The notes: generated from the sequence alone by a model not told the origin. A stretch of DNA of 64,000 nucleotides from Tetrastigma voinierianum (GCA_016808115.1 JAEQBH010005073.1:115079-179078), one strand, 5' to 3'; positions 48,075 through 60,570 are shown, counted from the stretch's first letter. A program made the numbers and translations.

Positions 48075-51000
48075 TTCCATTTTTCTTTTAAGGATATAAT
48101 TGATCATATGCTTTTACCCTTTCCTCCTTGTTTAAAGCTTGGTGGTTGTTTTTATATAAGTTACAAGAGAGTTATGAAGAAATTTAAGTTTTAAGCTTTT
48201 TTCCCCCTTCACTTATGGGTATGACAACATGTTATTTGCAGGCAGGGTATGTCGGGGAAGATGTGGAATCCATACTATACAAGCTCCTCACTGTAAGTGG
48301 ACTTGTTAATATCAGACAAAGAAAACCACCCATAGGCATGGATAAACGCACTCTATGTAAAATGAAAATCTCCACCACAGCCTATTCTACACAAATCTTG
48401 AATTTTTCGTGAATAATTCATAGTTTCTTGAAAATATCCTCATAAAAACTATGCATTCTATATCTAGTTTTGGGATTTAGATAATAGTGATCCTTTACAA
48501 AAATTTAAAGCCCCGTTGGTAATTATTTTTAAAAATTATTAAAAAGTATATTTTAAAAAAAAAAATTGTTTTGTAATATTTAGAACGAAAATCTATTTGA
48601 GAACCTGAAGTTTTTTAAAACCTATTTTTAACTGTTCTTAAATATTTTAAAATTTATTTGTATATATAATGTTTGATGTTTGCATAATTATTATAGGAGA
48701 CACTCATCAAAAATAATTATTATAGGAGACAAACCTATCTTCTGCTTTAAAATAGAAAGCAGTTTTTTTAATTCCTTTATATCATTTTCCCTTTTTTTTT
48801 GGTTCTAGGAACAGAAGCTGTGCTAAAAGTAGTTGCCAGACAGAGTTAAACTGATTGAATTTCATAATTGTTTCTCTTTATTGTTGAGCAAAGTTTACCT
48901 CAAAATTGGTCCTAAAAATATGGAAGATTTTTTGTTTTGAGTGTCAGCAAGAAACCTTTCATTATGTCTGTATTATGAGATTTTGGTTGGAAATGAACCA
49001 TGCTGATTGTTGTGAATCTATGATCCTGATTTCTTATGTTCTCAGGTTGCTGACTATAATGTAGCAGCTGCCCAGCAGGGCATTGTTTACATTGATGAAG
49101 TTGACAAGATCACTAAGAAGGTTTCCCCGTTACTAGTTGATGGTTGACAATAGTTTATTTGGTTTCATTTTTATTGTCTAATTTTCCTCTGCATTCTTTA
49201 CACTTTTCTCTTTGCTTATAGGCTGAGAGCCTCAACCTTAGTAGAGATGTATCAGGGGAGGGTGTTCAACAGGCTTTACTAAAAATGCTGGAAGGAACAG
49301 TAAGTACACTTTACATGCTGGAAACTTAGGTTATTTACAAAAACCTCTCACTTTGATGTCTAATGTGTGTGCCCGAAGCATTCTAAGCTTGATGCAAAGG
49401 GAACCTTTTTCCCCCTTTGTAGTGGCAAGTTGATTCACACTGGCTGGTCAAATTCTGGCGATGTCTTCATTTTTTTTTCTGAGAACCATCAAAATCATAG
49501 GAAAACTCGGTATATGGAGTGGATTTTCTCAATCCAAAAAACAAACTAAGTAGAAATGATGAGTCATTGAGTTATGTCTTTTAAATAAAGAAAAACTTTT
49601 TCTTCTAGCTCTTTTCTCATACTCCATGTTTTCTTTAATATTGATGCATTGGAAAGTACAGCTGTGATTCTGACTACGATTATTTTAACCAATCTACTAG
49701 TTCTGAAAGTTGAGAGTAGAAACCCTTATAATGTAAGATTCTCTTGGGTGAACATTGAAGTATCACTTCTATGTCTAATCTTGTCTCTCCTTCTGACTTA
49801 GGTTATGACGTCTAGAAAGGGTGCTCGGAAGCACCCCAGGGTGACTTATTCAGGTATTCATATTATGCAATGGTTTAGAATGCAAAGTTGCAAACTTGTA
49901 ACAACAATAAATATATTTTAACTGTTATGAGTTGTTGGTTTTTCCCCTTATTTTTTTCTCATTTTCGTTGATAATTCACTCAATATTGATTACTGAAGGA
50001 AAAGAAAACATGCATTTTTTTTTTCCTTCTTACAACTTTTTACTTATATATTCACATCTTACTGGTTGGCATCCTCATGGAATCCTTCATGCTTTGAGAT
50101 GATTTGAATTTTTCCATTATTTCTTTTTGATATCCTTTCAGACACCTTACTGGGCCATGGAAGCCTACAACAATGGAATTTATTCCTCTCTTAAACCTAA
50201 GACCAAGATTCTAATGAAATTAAGATTCAATTCCAGGTCTTGGTACAAAACCATCTGGAGACTGTTCCAAGAAAAATGCTAGTCCTTTTTTAAATTTACT
50301 TGCAGTTGCTCCCTCTTTAAGATCGGTTTTGTTGTTCTTTTCACAGATTGACACAAAGACATCCTGTTCATAATATTGGCGATTGCCTTCAATGATCTAA
50401 ACAATATCTGAAGAAAGGTTGGCTGAATAAAAATCACGAAATCTTTTTCCTCTTAGCAGTGTGTTTTTCTGCAGCTTGAGTGTTCTACATCCATTTCAGA
50501 CATAGGATTCTTCTATTGGTTGGTGCACAGTGCACGTGCAAACATGAGAGAACTGGTGGTCCGACAGATGCTGCTGTGGCATCATCATTATTGGAGACTG
50601 TAAGTGCACATCGACTTCAACTAACAAGTAACAGTTCATAGCCCTCTTGTAGAACATCCAAATTTCTTTTCCAAATCCAACTAACAATTAGGCATTCACA
50701 CCCTATATGAACTCTACCATGTTTTGAGTCGAAAGTGAGTCTTGTTTCATGCGGTTTAATGCCTGAATTTGTTGGTGATTCCCCATCCTTGTTAGTTTGT
50801 CAGCTCTCACTGAGAATCAACATTGAGGTAATATGATTTAATTTGAATTGTTTTCATCTGGTATCTTCTAAAGCAAATATTGAAGATGTGTCCAACACCA
50901 AATGCTTCTATCGATATTAATCCTTGTTGGAAAAACATATCTAGTTGAGGCTATCTAGTGAAATATTTGTAATGCTGCGTCTTTTGTCAATGTAGTAATA

Positions 51001-51766
51001 ATTCTTTGTTACATAGGTCCTAGCAGACGAAAAATGCTCTGGGAAGCAGTACAGAAGATGTTCGCATGAATGAGGTAGTTTCTGTTACTCAAACTTAATC
51101 TTTATGAGACCTGAGAATCCGTTTTCTTTGATTACCAGATACTTTGCGGGCTTGCATCATCTGTCACATCACTATCATAATCCATACTGATTTAGCTATT
51201 CTCATTCTCTCAGGTCAAGCTGCATTTCACAAAAAGTATATAGGATTAATTTCTAGAAAGGCAATATCCAAAAACACTGGAACTCAGGCTTTGGGTCCAT
51301 AAGTAGAGAATATTCTGATGGTTCTGATATGCAGTGTGTCTTTTCTTATCTGATACAAAGCTGGAAGCTGACTTCCTGTTTTGTATGAATCATCTAGTGA
51401 TCCATGATACATATTCTTCAAGCATTTTCCTATTTGAATGGTCCCAGAATTTACACTTATTGCTGCATGTGAGGCCATGAAGGGCGATGAAATATTGCAA
51501 TTTCCATAGTAACACTTGATGAATGCTGTTTCTGTGCAGATCCCAGATGTAGAACAGGCAATGATATCATTGATGCTGTATGATCGTCGATGATGAAGCT
51601 GTTTGGATCTAGTAAGCCCGGATTTGGAGCCAAAATACTATATGGAAAGGGAGCACTGGACTGCTATCTTTCACAACACAAAGAGACAGAAACAGCCATG
51701 GAGGGTTCTTCTGATGGTGAAGCTGAGGCAGAAGCGGAAATTCCTTCCATAGTCGCCAGCATGTAA

Positions 51767-52688
51767 ACAAACGTCTCTTGTTTGAGATCAATTCCTGTTT
51801 TCATACTTGTACATAATAAGTTTAAGCAGAAAATCTTAATTTTTAAATAATTTAATTTGCAACCATGCTACAATTCTTAGAAGTTTTCATGGCATCATTC
51901 AATTGTGCAGCAACCCAAGTTAGTTGGTAGGTCCAGATTGTTAAATTGAGTGCTTGTAGATGGATTCCCAAACGTGAAAAAGAAAAAAAAGTAAAAAAAA
52001 AAAAACAGACATCTCAAAACTCCATGAATCATCATCCATCATTAGAATTGAGTGATGGGGATGATGAGCGAAGACCAAAGAAACAACGAATCCATCATCT
52101 CTTGTTCCTGTGATTTGTTTTACTCGGAGCTTTATGTAAAGATGATATTGAAGCAGTATGGGTGATATATGGATATATATAACCTTCAATGGCACAGGAC
52201 ATACATAAATATTTGGTGGGCTGTGAGAGCCTGTAGTTTAAGCTTGGGTGGGTTTCACTAGCCTTGTAGGGGTTTAACAGGTTAGGCAGGGCATCAACAT
52301 CATGAGATCGTGGAAGCAACCACCAAGAGAAGAGCAGAGAAGCCATATGGGAAAAATTAAATGTTAATTTTTCCATTTGTAGGTGGAGAAATGTTGGGGT
52401 GTCCAATCAAATTGGAATGGGGGGGCAAAGGGAAGAGGGAAGAGGGAAGAGGGAAGAGGAGGCAGCTGAGAGAGAGAGAGAGAGAGAGTTTCCAAAAGGA
52501 AAAGCAAGCAATTATAGATAGAGAGCCTTTCCATGTGACATCATTCTCCTCCTTGTTGTTTACAACACAACACAATGTGGTATCACATGCCTCAATACCC
52601 TCATTTCCAGTTACTAATTACTAATTACAAACCCTGTGCCCTCCCTTCTAAGCTTCCCTTCTGGTAGACTGTATTTACTGAAAATAAT
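51767..52688. other. CLPX 3' flank and possible minus-strand transcript
   Basis: AATAAG-like polyadenylation signals lie just after the CLPX stop. On the minus strand a (CT)n run (52470-52489), a C/T-rich leader and an open frame 52406-52095 (103 codons, MDTPTFLHLQ start) look like a small transcription unit. The protein has no recognisable domain. A non-coding RNA with a chance frame is equally possible; I tested common plant microRNAs by eye and saw none. Confidence 0.3.
52432..52489. repeat. GGAAGAG repeats followed by (GA)n
   Basis: Five AGAGGGA-type 7-nt units, then about eight GA dinucleotides. Confidence 0.85.
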
Positions 52689-52924
52689 GGCCCTATTTGG
52701 TTCTTGTTTTTTAAAATTGCTCTTCAGAACAATTTTTAAAAATATAGAGAACATTATTTTGGTGTTTTCTGAAAAACTGTTTTTATTCTCTTAATTTCAG
52801 TGTTTTCTGTGTTTTTTTTCATAACAAAAGAAAACTGTTTTTAAACATGTTTTTCTTATTTTCTTTGTTATTTTTGTTTTTGAAAACAGAAAAACAGTTT
52901 TCAAAAACAATAACCAAACACGCC
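52689..52924. mobile_element. MITE-like element with GGCC(C/G)T..TTTGG ends
   Basis: Starts GGCCCTATTTGGTTCTTGTT and ends AACAATAACCAAACACGCC, an imperfect inverted repeat typical of hAT-like MITEs. Between them is A/T-rich DNA that also folds back on itself (AAAACAGTTTT-type words). No clear target duplication was seen. Confidence 0.5.
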
Positions 52925-53078
52925 TTACCAGGTCTATTTAATTCCATAGTTTCAGAGTAGGTCGAGCTCATATCCTCTTCTTACATTATTCTTGCTGCTT
53001 TCTGCATCCCTAAATGAGGCTGCCTTTCTTGACAAGTATTTCACTACTAACATCTCTTAGGCTTTTTTTTTTTTAAAT

Positions 53079-53360
53079 CCGAAAAGTATTAAAGAAAGAA
53101 AATAGAGAATAAAAGTAGAAAGAAATAATATTTGGACGAAAATAAAAAATAGGTTTAAACATAATAAATTAATTTTATATGTTTATTCAAATATTTTATA
53201 TTTGTTTTTTTTTATTATAAAGGGACTAAGAACCTTAAAATTATATAAAATTTAGAGGAATTTTAATTATTTTTTATTTTTTATTTTATTTTTCATAGTG
53301 AAACTAAATATGAGAAAATCATTTTCTATAGTATTTTTTTATTTCCCTAATACTTTTCGG
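53079..53360. mobile_element. MITE with 12-bp perfect inverted repeats
   Basis: CCGAAAAGTATT at 53079-53090 and AATACTTTTCGG at 53349-53360 enclose 258 bp of AT-rich non-coding DNA. Similarity of the two arms continues weakly inward. It directly abuts the next repeat. Confidence 0.6.
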
Positions 53361-53370
53361 TAATAACCCT

Positions 53371-53746
53371 TGTTGATTCCCATATTGTCAAGTTATGACT
53401 TGGTTTTGTGGGTTTATAACTAATTGGGCTCCCTCCCTTTGATAGTTAGCTTTTAAAAGTGATTTCTATTAAAGTGGTTCTAACAATGGTATTAGAACAG
53501 TTCGTTCCTTGTGGAAGACCATTTTCCCGAAATTATGAGAGGGTGTTACACTTAAAGGATGGGATTCGTAAAGTCACCAGCCACGGGTGAGCGTTAGTTC
53601 ACAAAGAGATTAGTTGTAATGACCCGCTACTTGAGTCTGCATTAGTCGAGTTGCGGTTTGAGCTTTTATGAGTTTATATGCGTGAAACCACGTCCTCTCC
53701 CGTGATAGCTAGCTAGCTTTTAAGGATTAAGGACGAGTTCTAAACA
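53371..53746 (+). mobile_element. Possible third TRIM-type element
   Basis: TGGTATTAGAAC at 53487-53498 looks like a Met-tRNA primer site. It directly follows a stretch ending GCTTTTAAAAGTGATTTCT and TTCTAACA (to 53485), which recurs in diverged form at 53715-53746 (GCTTTTAAGGATTAAGGACG, TTCTAAACA). The start of the right repeat is unclear and no target duplication is visible. Confidence 0.4.
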
Positions 53747-55479
53747 AAAGTTTTTTATTTAGAAGTAAAAGTAATTGTCAATGATTTTATTTTATTTTTG
53801 GAGGAAAATAATCGTGTATATTATTAACACATTCCTAGTATTCATGATTTAGAACCTTTAAGAGCAACCCCGAATGCTTTGTTGAATAGGAATAGGACAA
53901 AGGAGTCGATGCACAGAAGTCTGCTCCAAATCCTTTGAATATAATTATAAGAACTGAACCGAGGAGGAGGAGGGAGGAGAAGGACAAATCCAATAAAATT
54001 AGCAAAAAGTCAAGAATTTAATGGACAAGGTGAAAACAACAACCCAGACAAAGACCAATTATTTCAACCACTAAATTAAATGTGCTTCCCTAGTTTCACT
54101 CCTCAATTATGAAAACAATTAGGTGCTTAATCATTAAATCAATATAATCCACAATATATATATATATATATATATATATAGATATATATATATATAGATA
54201 TAGATATATGTAAAATTAGTTTTTATTAAACATGCTACAAACTCATGTATTTTAGCTTTAAAAAAAAAAGTTGTAGAATTCTTGAGCTTTGGTAGTATGA
54301 GGAGCAAGAAATATCGGTAATTACGGATATGAAGTGCTTGGATTTTACGGATATATCGGAATATCGGTAAATGTCGGTGGATATTTTGGCGAAAATATAG
54401 GTAAAGCAAAATTAATAAAAATATTTTGAAATTATTAAATCTTTGTTGAAGCTTTATAAAAAGACATAAATAAGCAAATATCACAGCTTGTGAAAATAAT
54501 ATTCATTATAATTTATCGAGTACATTCTGAAGTAGTAATTTTAAAAATGAAATGAAGACCGATGTATTCAATTATATTATTTGATGAAGGATCGTGCGAT
54601 GAAGATAATATTCGTAATAAGATCTTGAAAATGTGAGATAAATATGAAAATAATTTGAGAATTAAATGGAGCTGGATGTGTATGGATGAGTTTGTAAAGA
54701 GATTATGATTTTATGGGTATTTATAAAAATTTTTTGGAGTCGAAATAGTTATTCACAGATGTTACGATATTTTCATAGATGTTAGCGATATTTTACGATA
54801 TTTTTCGAAATTACCATGCATGAGCGCGTGTGCTCCACGGTCAGCGATTTTCGGTGGAAAAATGGGTTTCCTCTAACTTTTTTCTTACCGATCTGGGCCA
54901 AAAACCGATTTTTTGGTGATATATCGGCCGAAAAAACCGATTTTTTGTTTAGGTAACCCTTGTTTTAACAAAAAATTAATAAAATTCTTAATTCCTGGCA
55001 TTAGAATCTTGACTCTCTTTCTAATAACTTTTTTCCTTGGTTTACTTTATTTTGTATGTTTCTTCTTATAATCATAAATCATTTTCTTTCTCTCCCTTAT
55101 CTTAAAATTGAGGGGAAAGTGGGAAGGGGAAGGGGAGGTATTTTAAATATATTTTAAGAAAAATATATTATAATTTATTAAAAAAATAAAAACTAATTTA
55201 TTTTGTTCGGATTTAAATCTCCTTTTTTCCAACCAAATTATAACTTTGCAAAACAAAACAATAATTTTGATCTGTCTTGCAAGTCAAAGCTTCTTTTTGA
55301 CTACTGAATCAATCACATCACTCACTAGGAGTTTATTTTTTGTTTAAAAAAAAAAAAAAAAACCCCAAAAAAATATTTACTTGTATTTGGGGAAAAAAAG
55401 TAATTGAAAATATTTCCTATGTTTGGCGTATTTTCTAAAAATTGAAGAACAGTAAAAAATAGGTCCCACTCTAATACAT
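53747..55479. other. AT-rich intergenic DNA with repeats
   Basis: (TA)n and GATATA simple repeats occur at about 54150-54210. A stretch at 54310-54960 is rich in the word ATATCGG and its variants (for example GATATATCGGAATATCGG) and ends with CCGATTTTTTGG-like words, probably a non-autonomous transposon with undefined ends. A poly-A run at 55346-55362 precedes the SINAT leader. No gene recognised. Confidence 0.4.
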
Positions 55480-55827
55480 TAACGGTGTTCTTAACACTCT
55501 TTCTCTCTCTTCAGAGAACCGCGGAAGAGAGAGAGAAGAGAGAGAGAGAGTTTAGAGAAAAGAAAAGAACAGAAAGGAAAGGAAAAAAAAAAAACCAAAA
55601 CAACAGAGAGAGAGAGAGAAGAGAAGAAAAGAAAAGAACCTCCTTTTTGAGGGGCTGTTTGGTTCTCCGGAATCCATCAACCCTCTCTTTTTCTCCCCCA
55701 TCTTCCTCTCTATCCATCCATCTCATTTTCTCATTTTCTCTCTCCTCATAGAAGAAACAACGGAAAATTTGCAGACGAAGATATTTGAAAATTCGGAAAT
55801 TTCTAGAAGAGTTCTGGGCGTGTGTTA
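55480..55827 (+). promoter_or_regulatory. SINAT 5' UTR and proximal promoter
   Basis: A purine-rich GA-repeat tract (55522-55630) followed by a CT-rich tract, then the ATG at 55828. Long GA/CT leaders are common for this gene class. Confidence 0.4.
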
Positions 55828-56055
55828 ATGGACTTGGATAACATCGAGTGTGTATCGGACGGCATGGAAGAGGAGGAGATCCACCACCTCCATCACCATC
55901 ATCACAACCTCAATCATAATCATGCGGTTCATCAGTTCTCGTCCAAAGCCTTCCTCTTCAAAATGGCATTCCACCCTAACTACGCCGGCTACCAACGTTC
56001 CCAGATTGCTTGAGTGCCCGTGTGCACCAATTCCATGTACCCACCAATCCACCAG
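55828..56055 (+). pseudogene. SINAT-type (SEVEN IN ABSENTIA) RING E3 ligase, exon 1, frame disturbed
   Basis: Starts MDLDNIECVSDGMEEEEIHH, the standard N-terminus of plant SINAT proteins, followed by a His-rich run. It ends with VCTNSMYPPIHQ before a GT donor (56056). That is the first half of the C3HC4 RING finger, cut where SINAT genes have their first intron. SINAT proteins are dimeric E3 ligases that pick substrates through the SINA/TRAF-like domain. Here the link PATNV...LLECP (about 55985-56021) reads in the +1 frame while both sides read in frame 0, so two small compensating shifts leave TGA in frame at 56011-56013. Exon 2 is not found up to 56902, where a LINE begins, nor beyond it in the window. 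A truncated gene or one continuing outside the window are both possible. Confidence 0.8.
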
Positions 56056-56902
56056 GTCAGTGTGTATATGCGTGCATTTCTCCGCCTCTTTAGGTGGTTT
56101 CTTGGATTGTTTATTGTATGCTTGATTGGTGGGAAAATATGGGGAAAAGGGTCATTTTGGGGTTTTAGGCATTGTTCGGAAAGCAAGAAAATCAAAGTCT
56201 CCCGTCAATTGAGATTTTCATATGTTCGTCATTCTCCCTTGGGTTGATGAGAAGTGTGGGAGAAGGAACATAAAATATTGGAATTTGAGGTATTAGGTTT
56301 TTTAATGTTTTTAAATCTGCTATCAATTAAGAACTTGGGCATTTCGTTTTCTAGGGCAACAAAACGATAAGCCTGTGTAATACTATAGCAATCAATCAAT
56401 CAACAAGGGAAATCGATTTGGGGTTTTAGGGTTGATGGATTCTTGTTTGGTATTCGTTTGTTGAATTTGATGTGTTTTACAAATGGGTTTTGGACAAATG
56501 ATTACTTTGATACGGATGGAATGCCAATTGGATTGCTTGTATTGATATTGGAGCTGATTTGAAATGGTTGTCATTTGAGTGACTACTTTCATGATGGGGA
56601 GAACCCTTCAAACTCTTATATTGTGACTACTTTTAAGAGAAATTATGTTGAACCGTCTCCAGATGAAACTCCATGATAGTATGATTATGATTCCAAAACT
56701 TATCCTGAACAATTCTGGTGATCTTCTTGCCTTTATTGTATCAAATAACATAGCAGAAGTAATCTTGAAAGCATCTTTGTCATCATTCAGAGGTTCAGAG
56801 AGAAAGGATATCATAATACACAATACTGATTTTAATCCATTTTGTATGAATATGCATTCTCTAGATGGATATTACTCCATAGTTTAATTCAAACATCCAT
56901 AA
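56056..56902 (+). other. SINAT intron 1, 5' part
   Basis: Begins GTCAGTGTG. T-rich in its first half, as expected of plant introns. No acceptor followed by RING or SINA sequence was found before the LINE tail. Confidence 0.5.
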
Positions 56903-57918
56903 TTTTTTTTTTTTTGATGAGTGAAGCAATATACATTCATAAAAGAAAGAGCATCTAGAGGCCATAGGTATGCGAGAGATTCGACAAGAGATACGAGCAA
57001 GTTCAAAGAAAAGGACATAGGAAGGCAAGACAAAACCCACCAACCCACACAAAAAATTATACTCACCAACCTTCATCTACAAGCTAAGCCAAGTCGAAAA
57101 AATAAACTAAGGATCTAGGCCTTTCAACGAAATGTACACATGTGACCAAGGTCATGGGTCACAAATAAAGGCTTTCATCCTTTGAGTTGAAAAGCTTTGT
57201 TTTTCAAATGCGATATAGTTTCCTTTCACGCCATATGGATCAGAAAATGCTAAGAGGGGCTGCCATCCAAGCTTTTTTATGCTTCTTCCCTACAAAAGAA
57301 CCTCCCCAAGAGAGGAGGGTCTCTTTAATTGACAAGAGGAACACCCAATTAACACCAACAATAGCTAAGAGGAGATCCCACAACACTCTTTAGACGTGGA
57401 CTAACAGTAGTAACCCGTCTCCCTCCTGCCCACAAAGAAAACATTTGTTAGTAAGCCTTTTCCTTCTTCAAATGGTCAAGGTTTAAGAAACTTTGCACAG
57501 AAACTAATAGCGAAACACAGTGGGAACGAAATTCAAATTAACTTGTGAGGAAAAACAACATTTTTTTACCAAGCCAAGGCCTTAAAGAGAAGCTTCATTG
57601 AAAATCTCCCATCTCTTGTCTCCTTCAAAAGCATCAAGTCATCTTGGCTATCAAAAATTCTCTTCCCTTGAATGGTATTGAGAAGACAAAGGATCTCCTC
57701 CAATTCCCAATCATTGAAAGATCTAACAAAGCAAGGAATCCACCCTTCTTCCTCCTAGAAAGACCCTGGCTTGACCACAGTAGCCTCCTTGTTGGCAACC
57801 AAGCAGCTCAGAGGGGAAGAACCTCCCTCATCTTTGCATCACACATCCTTCAAGAGCATAGCCTTCTACCATTCCCATAGAGAAAACGACATGGGAAAGG
57901 CCAAGTATCCATTCCTTC

Positions 57919-59458
57919 CTAATCTTCTTCGGATACTTGTCCCAGCATACAGAAGTACATGAGACTCAGCCTTCTGATCCTCCCAATCTTCGAGTAGATT
58001 ACATTTCTTTGTGAAATTCCTTCATTGAATTGCCAAATCCATGATAAGGGCCATATTGATAATGAGAGGTCTCTAACTCCAAACCTCGTCCCTTTTGTTT
58101 GTGCAAGTGGCCGACCACTTAACAAGGTGAGGCTTTTATCCATTTACCTTCTCGCAAAGGGACATGAAGTAGATAGGTAAGCATGAAAAAGTGCTACGGA
58201 TAAGGGTTATCCTCCCTCCTTTCGAGATATACAGTCTCTTTCACAAGGCTAGCCTCTTTTTGAACCGTTCTTCAATCCCATCCCACACAGTCACCGAATT
58301 ATGTGGGGCCCCAAAAGGAAGTCCCAAATTGGAGGACAGAAGAGCCCCTACCTTACAGCCTAGTTCCAGAGCCAAAACATCTACATCTGTAATCCTCCCC
58401 TCTGGAATAATCTCACTTTTGTTCAAGTTAATCCTTAGCCCCAATATTGCTTCAAACCACATCAACAACTAGCTTAAGTACACCATTTGGTCCTGATCTG
58501 CCCTGCAAAAAAGAAGGGTATCATCCACATATAACAAATGAGAGATAATCATTCCCTCCCTATTTTCTACCCTTGAAGGCTACAGCCGATAGAAGCCCCC
58601 TTCATGACTCTATCGATGGATAACTCCACAGCCTCCTTTTAGATCAAAAGATAAGGGGGAAGAGGGTCTTTGTCTCAAACCCCTAGAGCTTTGGAAGAAA
58701 CCAATGGAAGTACCATTCACCAACACTGAAAAAGATGCCATAGAAATACCATCTAATCCCAGATTTTAACCATTTTCTACAGCCCCATTTATGTAACTTG
58801 AAACAAGAAATCCCAATTCAAATGAATGCGTAAAACTTTATGTCTAGTTCATAAAAAAAAAGCCCTTCTTCCTTTCTTCTCAACAAATACCAACAACCTC
58901 ATTTGCAATTAGTGCCGCATCCAAAATTTGGGATGTTGACACAACCTGACCCACCACCTTTTTCAGTCTATTAGCCATCACCTTTGCCAAATTCTGTATA
59001 ATCCCCCCACCAAACTGATTGGCCTAAAGTCCTTAATATCCATTGCATTCTCATTTTTGGGAACCAGCACTAGAAAAGTGGAGTTAAGGCTTCTAACAAA
59101 CCTATTAAGCTCATGAAATTCTTTGAAAAAACCATAATTTCCTCCTTCACAAAATCTCGACCGAATTGCTAAAAAGCTATGAAAAAACCATTCAAGCCTA
59201 GTGCTTTATCCACAATTAGTTTGATAACACTGCAAAAACCTCTTCAATAGCGAAAGGGTCTTTCGGTTTAGCAGCCTCATCCCTCCTAATTTCCTTAAAG
59301 CTCATGGTTGAAATACTCAGGCGCAAACCACTACGGTCTAGAAGGAAACTCTGGAAAGCACCTACCACCTCCCTTCTAATGGTTGCTTCCTCTTCAAACC
59401 AATTTCCATTCATTTTGTTTTTCTTGATAAAATTTCTTCTCCTGTGAGAATTAGCCAT
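57919..59458 (-). pseudogene. LINE reverse transcriptase
   Basis: The 59458 frame (MANSHRRRNFIKK, then MNGNWFEEEATIRREVV) is the linker before the RT. The catalytic motif LLYVDDTLLFC reads at 58531-58520. It is followed by LLMWFEAILGLRINLNKSE and NLGLPFGAPHNSVTVWDGIE (58468-58241), the standard C-terminal half. Stops lie between these blocks. Confidence 0.85.
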
Positions 59459-59773
59459 TTTGTGAAAAAAAAAAAACTGTATTTTTATCTCCCTCCTTTA
59501 ACTAGAGAATTCTTTGGACTTTTGCCTCTAGGACACTTCCTCCAAAAGAGACTAATATTTGTAGTTCTCCCTAGCTTGGTTTCTGTCCTCTGTTTCCTCT
59601 AAAGTTAACAGGTTGTCCTTCTCGTTATCATCCTAGTGGCTAAATCTGCACAAAGCAAAGCTTTTCTTCACCTCCACTCTACCAAAAACATCCATATTCT
59701 AGGTTTTTAGAATGCCCTTTAGAACTTTAATTTTCAGCAAAACAAGGCGAAGGGAACCCACGAAGCTGGGATT

Positions 59774-60570
59774 CTATAAGAATCTCAACATATCCTTAAA
59801 GCCCTCAACTTTCCAATACATAAAAGGAATGGGGCCTATCGATCCACTACAACCTCCCCACGCCCCCAATTCAATAAGTTGGACAATGATTTGAAGTTGA
59901 TCAGCGGGGGTGGATTGAATAACATTGCTAAAGTGGCTTTCCCAATCATTGGAAACTAAAAAACGGTCAATTCTGGATATTGAGCAATTTTTACTACCTC
60001 CCCTCCAGGTAAAAGGAACCCCTTGCAGGGGGATGTTTCTCAACTCCAAGTCTTCTATGACTTCGAAGCGTCTCATAGACAGAGACGTTCTCCCCACTTT
60101 TCTTTTTGTGTTCTGGAAAAGCTTGAACCACATAAAAATCCCATGCACACCAAGGAATATTCACAAGCCTCTATAGACCCAACTTACTCCCCGAAAAGAT
60201 TCCCTCTTGCTATCACAACAAGACCGTAATGAAAAACCCCAGTGAACATCAATTGAAAGTCGATCCACTTTAATTTCTAAACCAACAAGAGATCGAAAAC
60301 AGCCTAAACTCCATATCTACTAGCTCTAAAACCCTCTTATCCTAGAACACAAGAATTCCCCTTACAGTCCCTTCAGTATCCATGGCTCCCCAATCAAGGA
60401 AACTACCCACTTCTAAACTGCGCTGAATCCCTATATTCATACTACGAATTTTGTCTCTTGAAGAGTGCACGCTAGGGTGGCCTTTTGAGATCTAATGAGC
60501 TTCAATTATCACCTTTCTTATCTCGATCATTAAAGACCCTAACATTCCAAGAGAGAATCTTCACTTTCAT
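59774..60570 (-). pseudogene. LINE endonuclease (AP-type)
   Basis: Begins at 60570 with MKVKILSWNVR and NDRDKK, the usual start of plant LINE ORF2. It continues, after frameshifts, to LRNIPLQGVPFTWRGGSKN and SRIDRFLVSNDWESHF (60148-59774). This nuclease nicks target DNA to prime reverse transcription. Confidence 0.82.

Larger units (their letters stand above)
37006..51766 (+). pseudogene. CLPX: Mitochondrial ClpX (CLPX3-type) ATPase locus, 14 exons, frame broken
   Basis: Exons: 37006-37562, 46482-46543, 47006-47128, 47717-47796, 48242-48292, 49046-49120, 49222-49299, 49802-49853, 50346-50417, 50500-50599, 50729-50827, 51017-51074, 51214 to about 51336, and 51540-51766. ClpX is the AAA+ unfoldase that feeds proteins to ClpP in the mitochondrial matrix. 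Visible motifs are FPTPKEICRGLDKFVIGQER (exon 1), Walker A GPTGSGKT (split by the exon 3-4 intron), LTQAGYVGEDVES across the exon 4-5 junction, Walker B GIVYIDEVDK (exon 6), and the C-terminal end EAEAEIPSIVASM. Exons 4-7 are perfect in frame and length. Exon 1 has shifts (stop after about 33 codons), exon 3 joins out of phase, and exon 8 is 52 nt where 57 are expected. Exons 9-14 carry several one-base losses, including the sensor and IPEFVGRFP blocks. Intron 1 (8.9 kb) hosts a Copia element. This is either a recent duplicated pseudogene or an unpolished consensus of a live gene; identity is certain. Confidence 0.88.

Noticed and set aside
52240..52330. Possible microRNA hairpin downstream of CLPX
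   Set aside because: No mature sequence of the common plant families was seen and no convincing foldback arm was found by eye.
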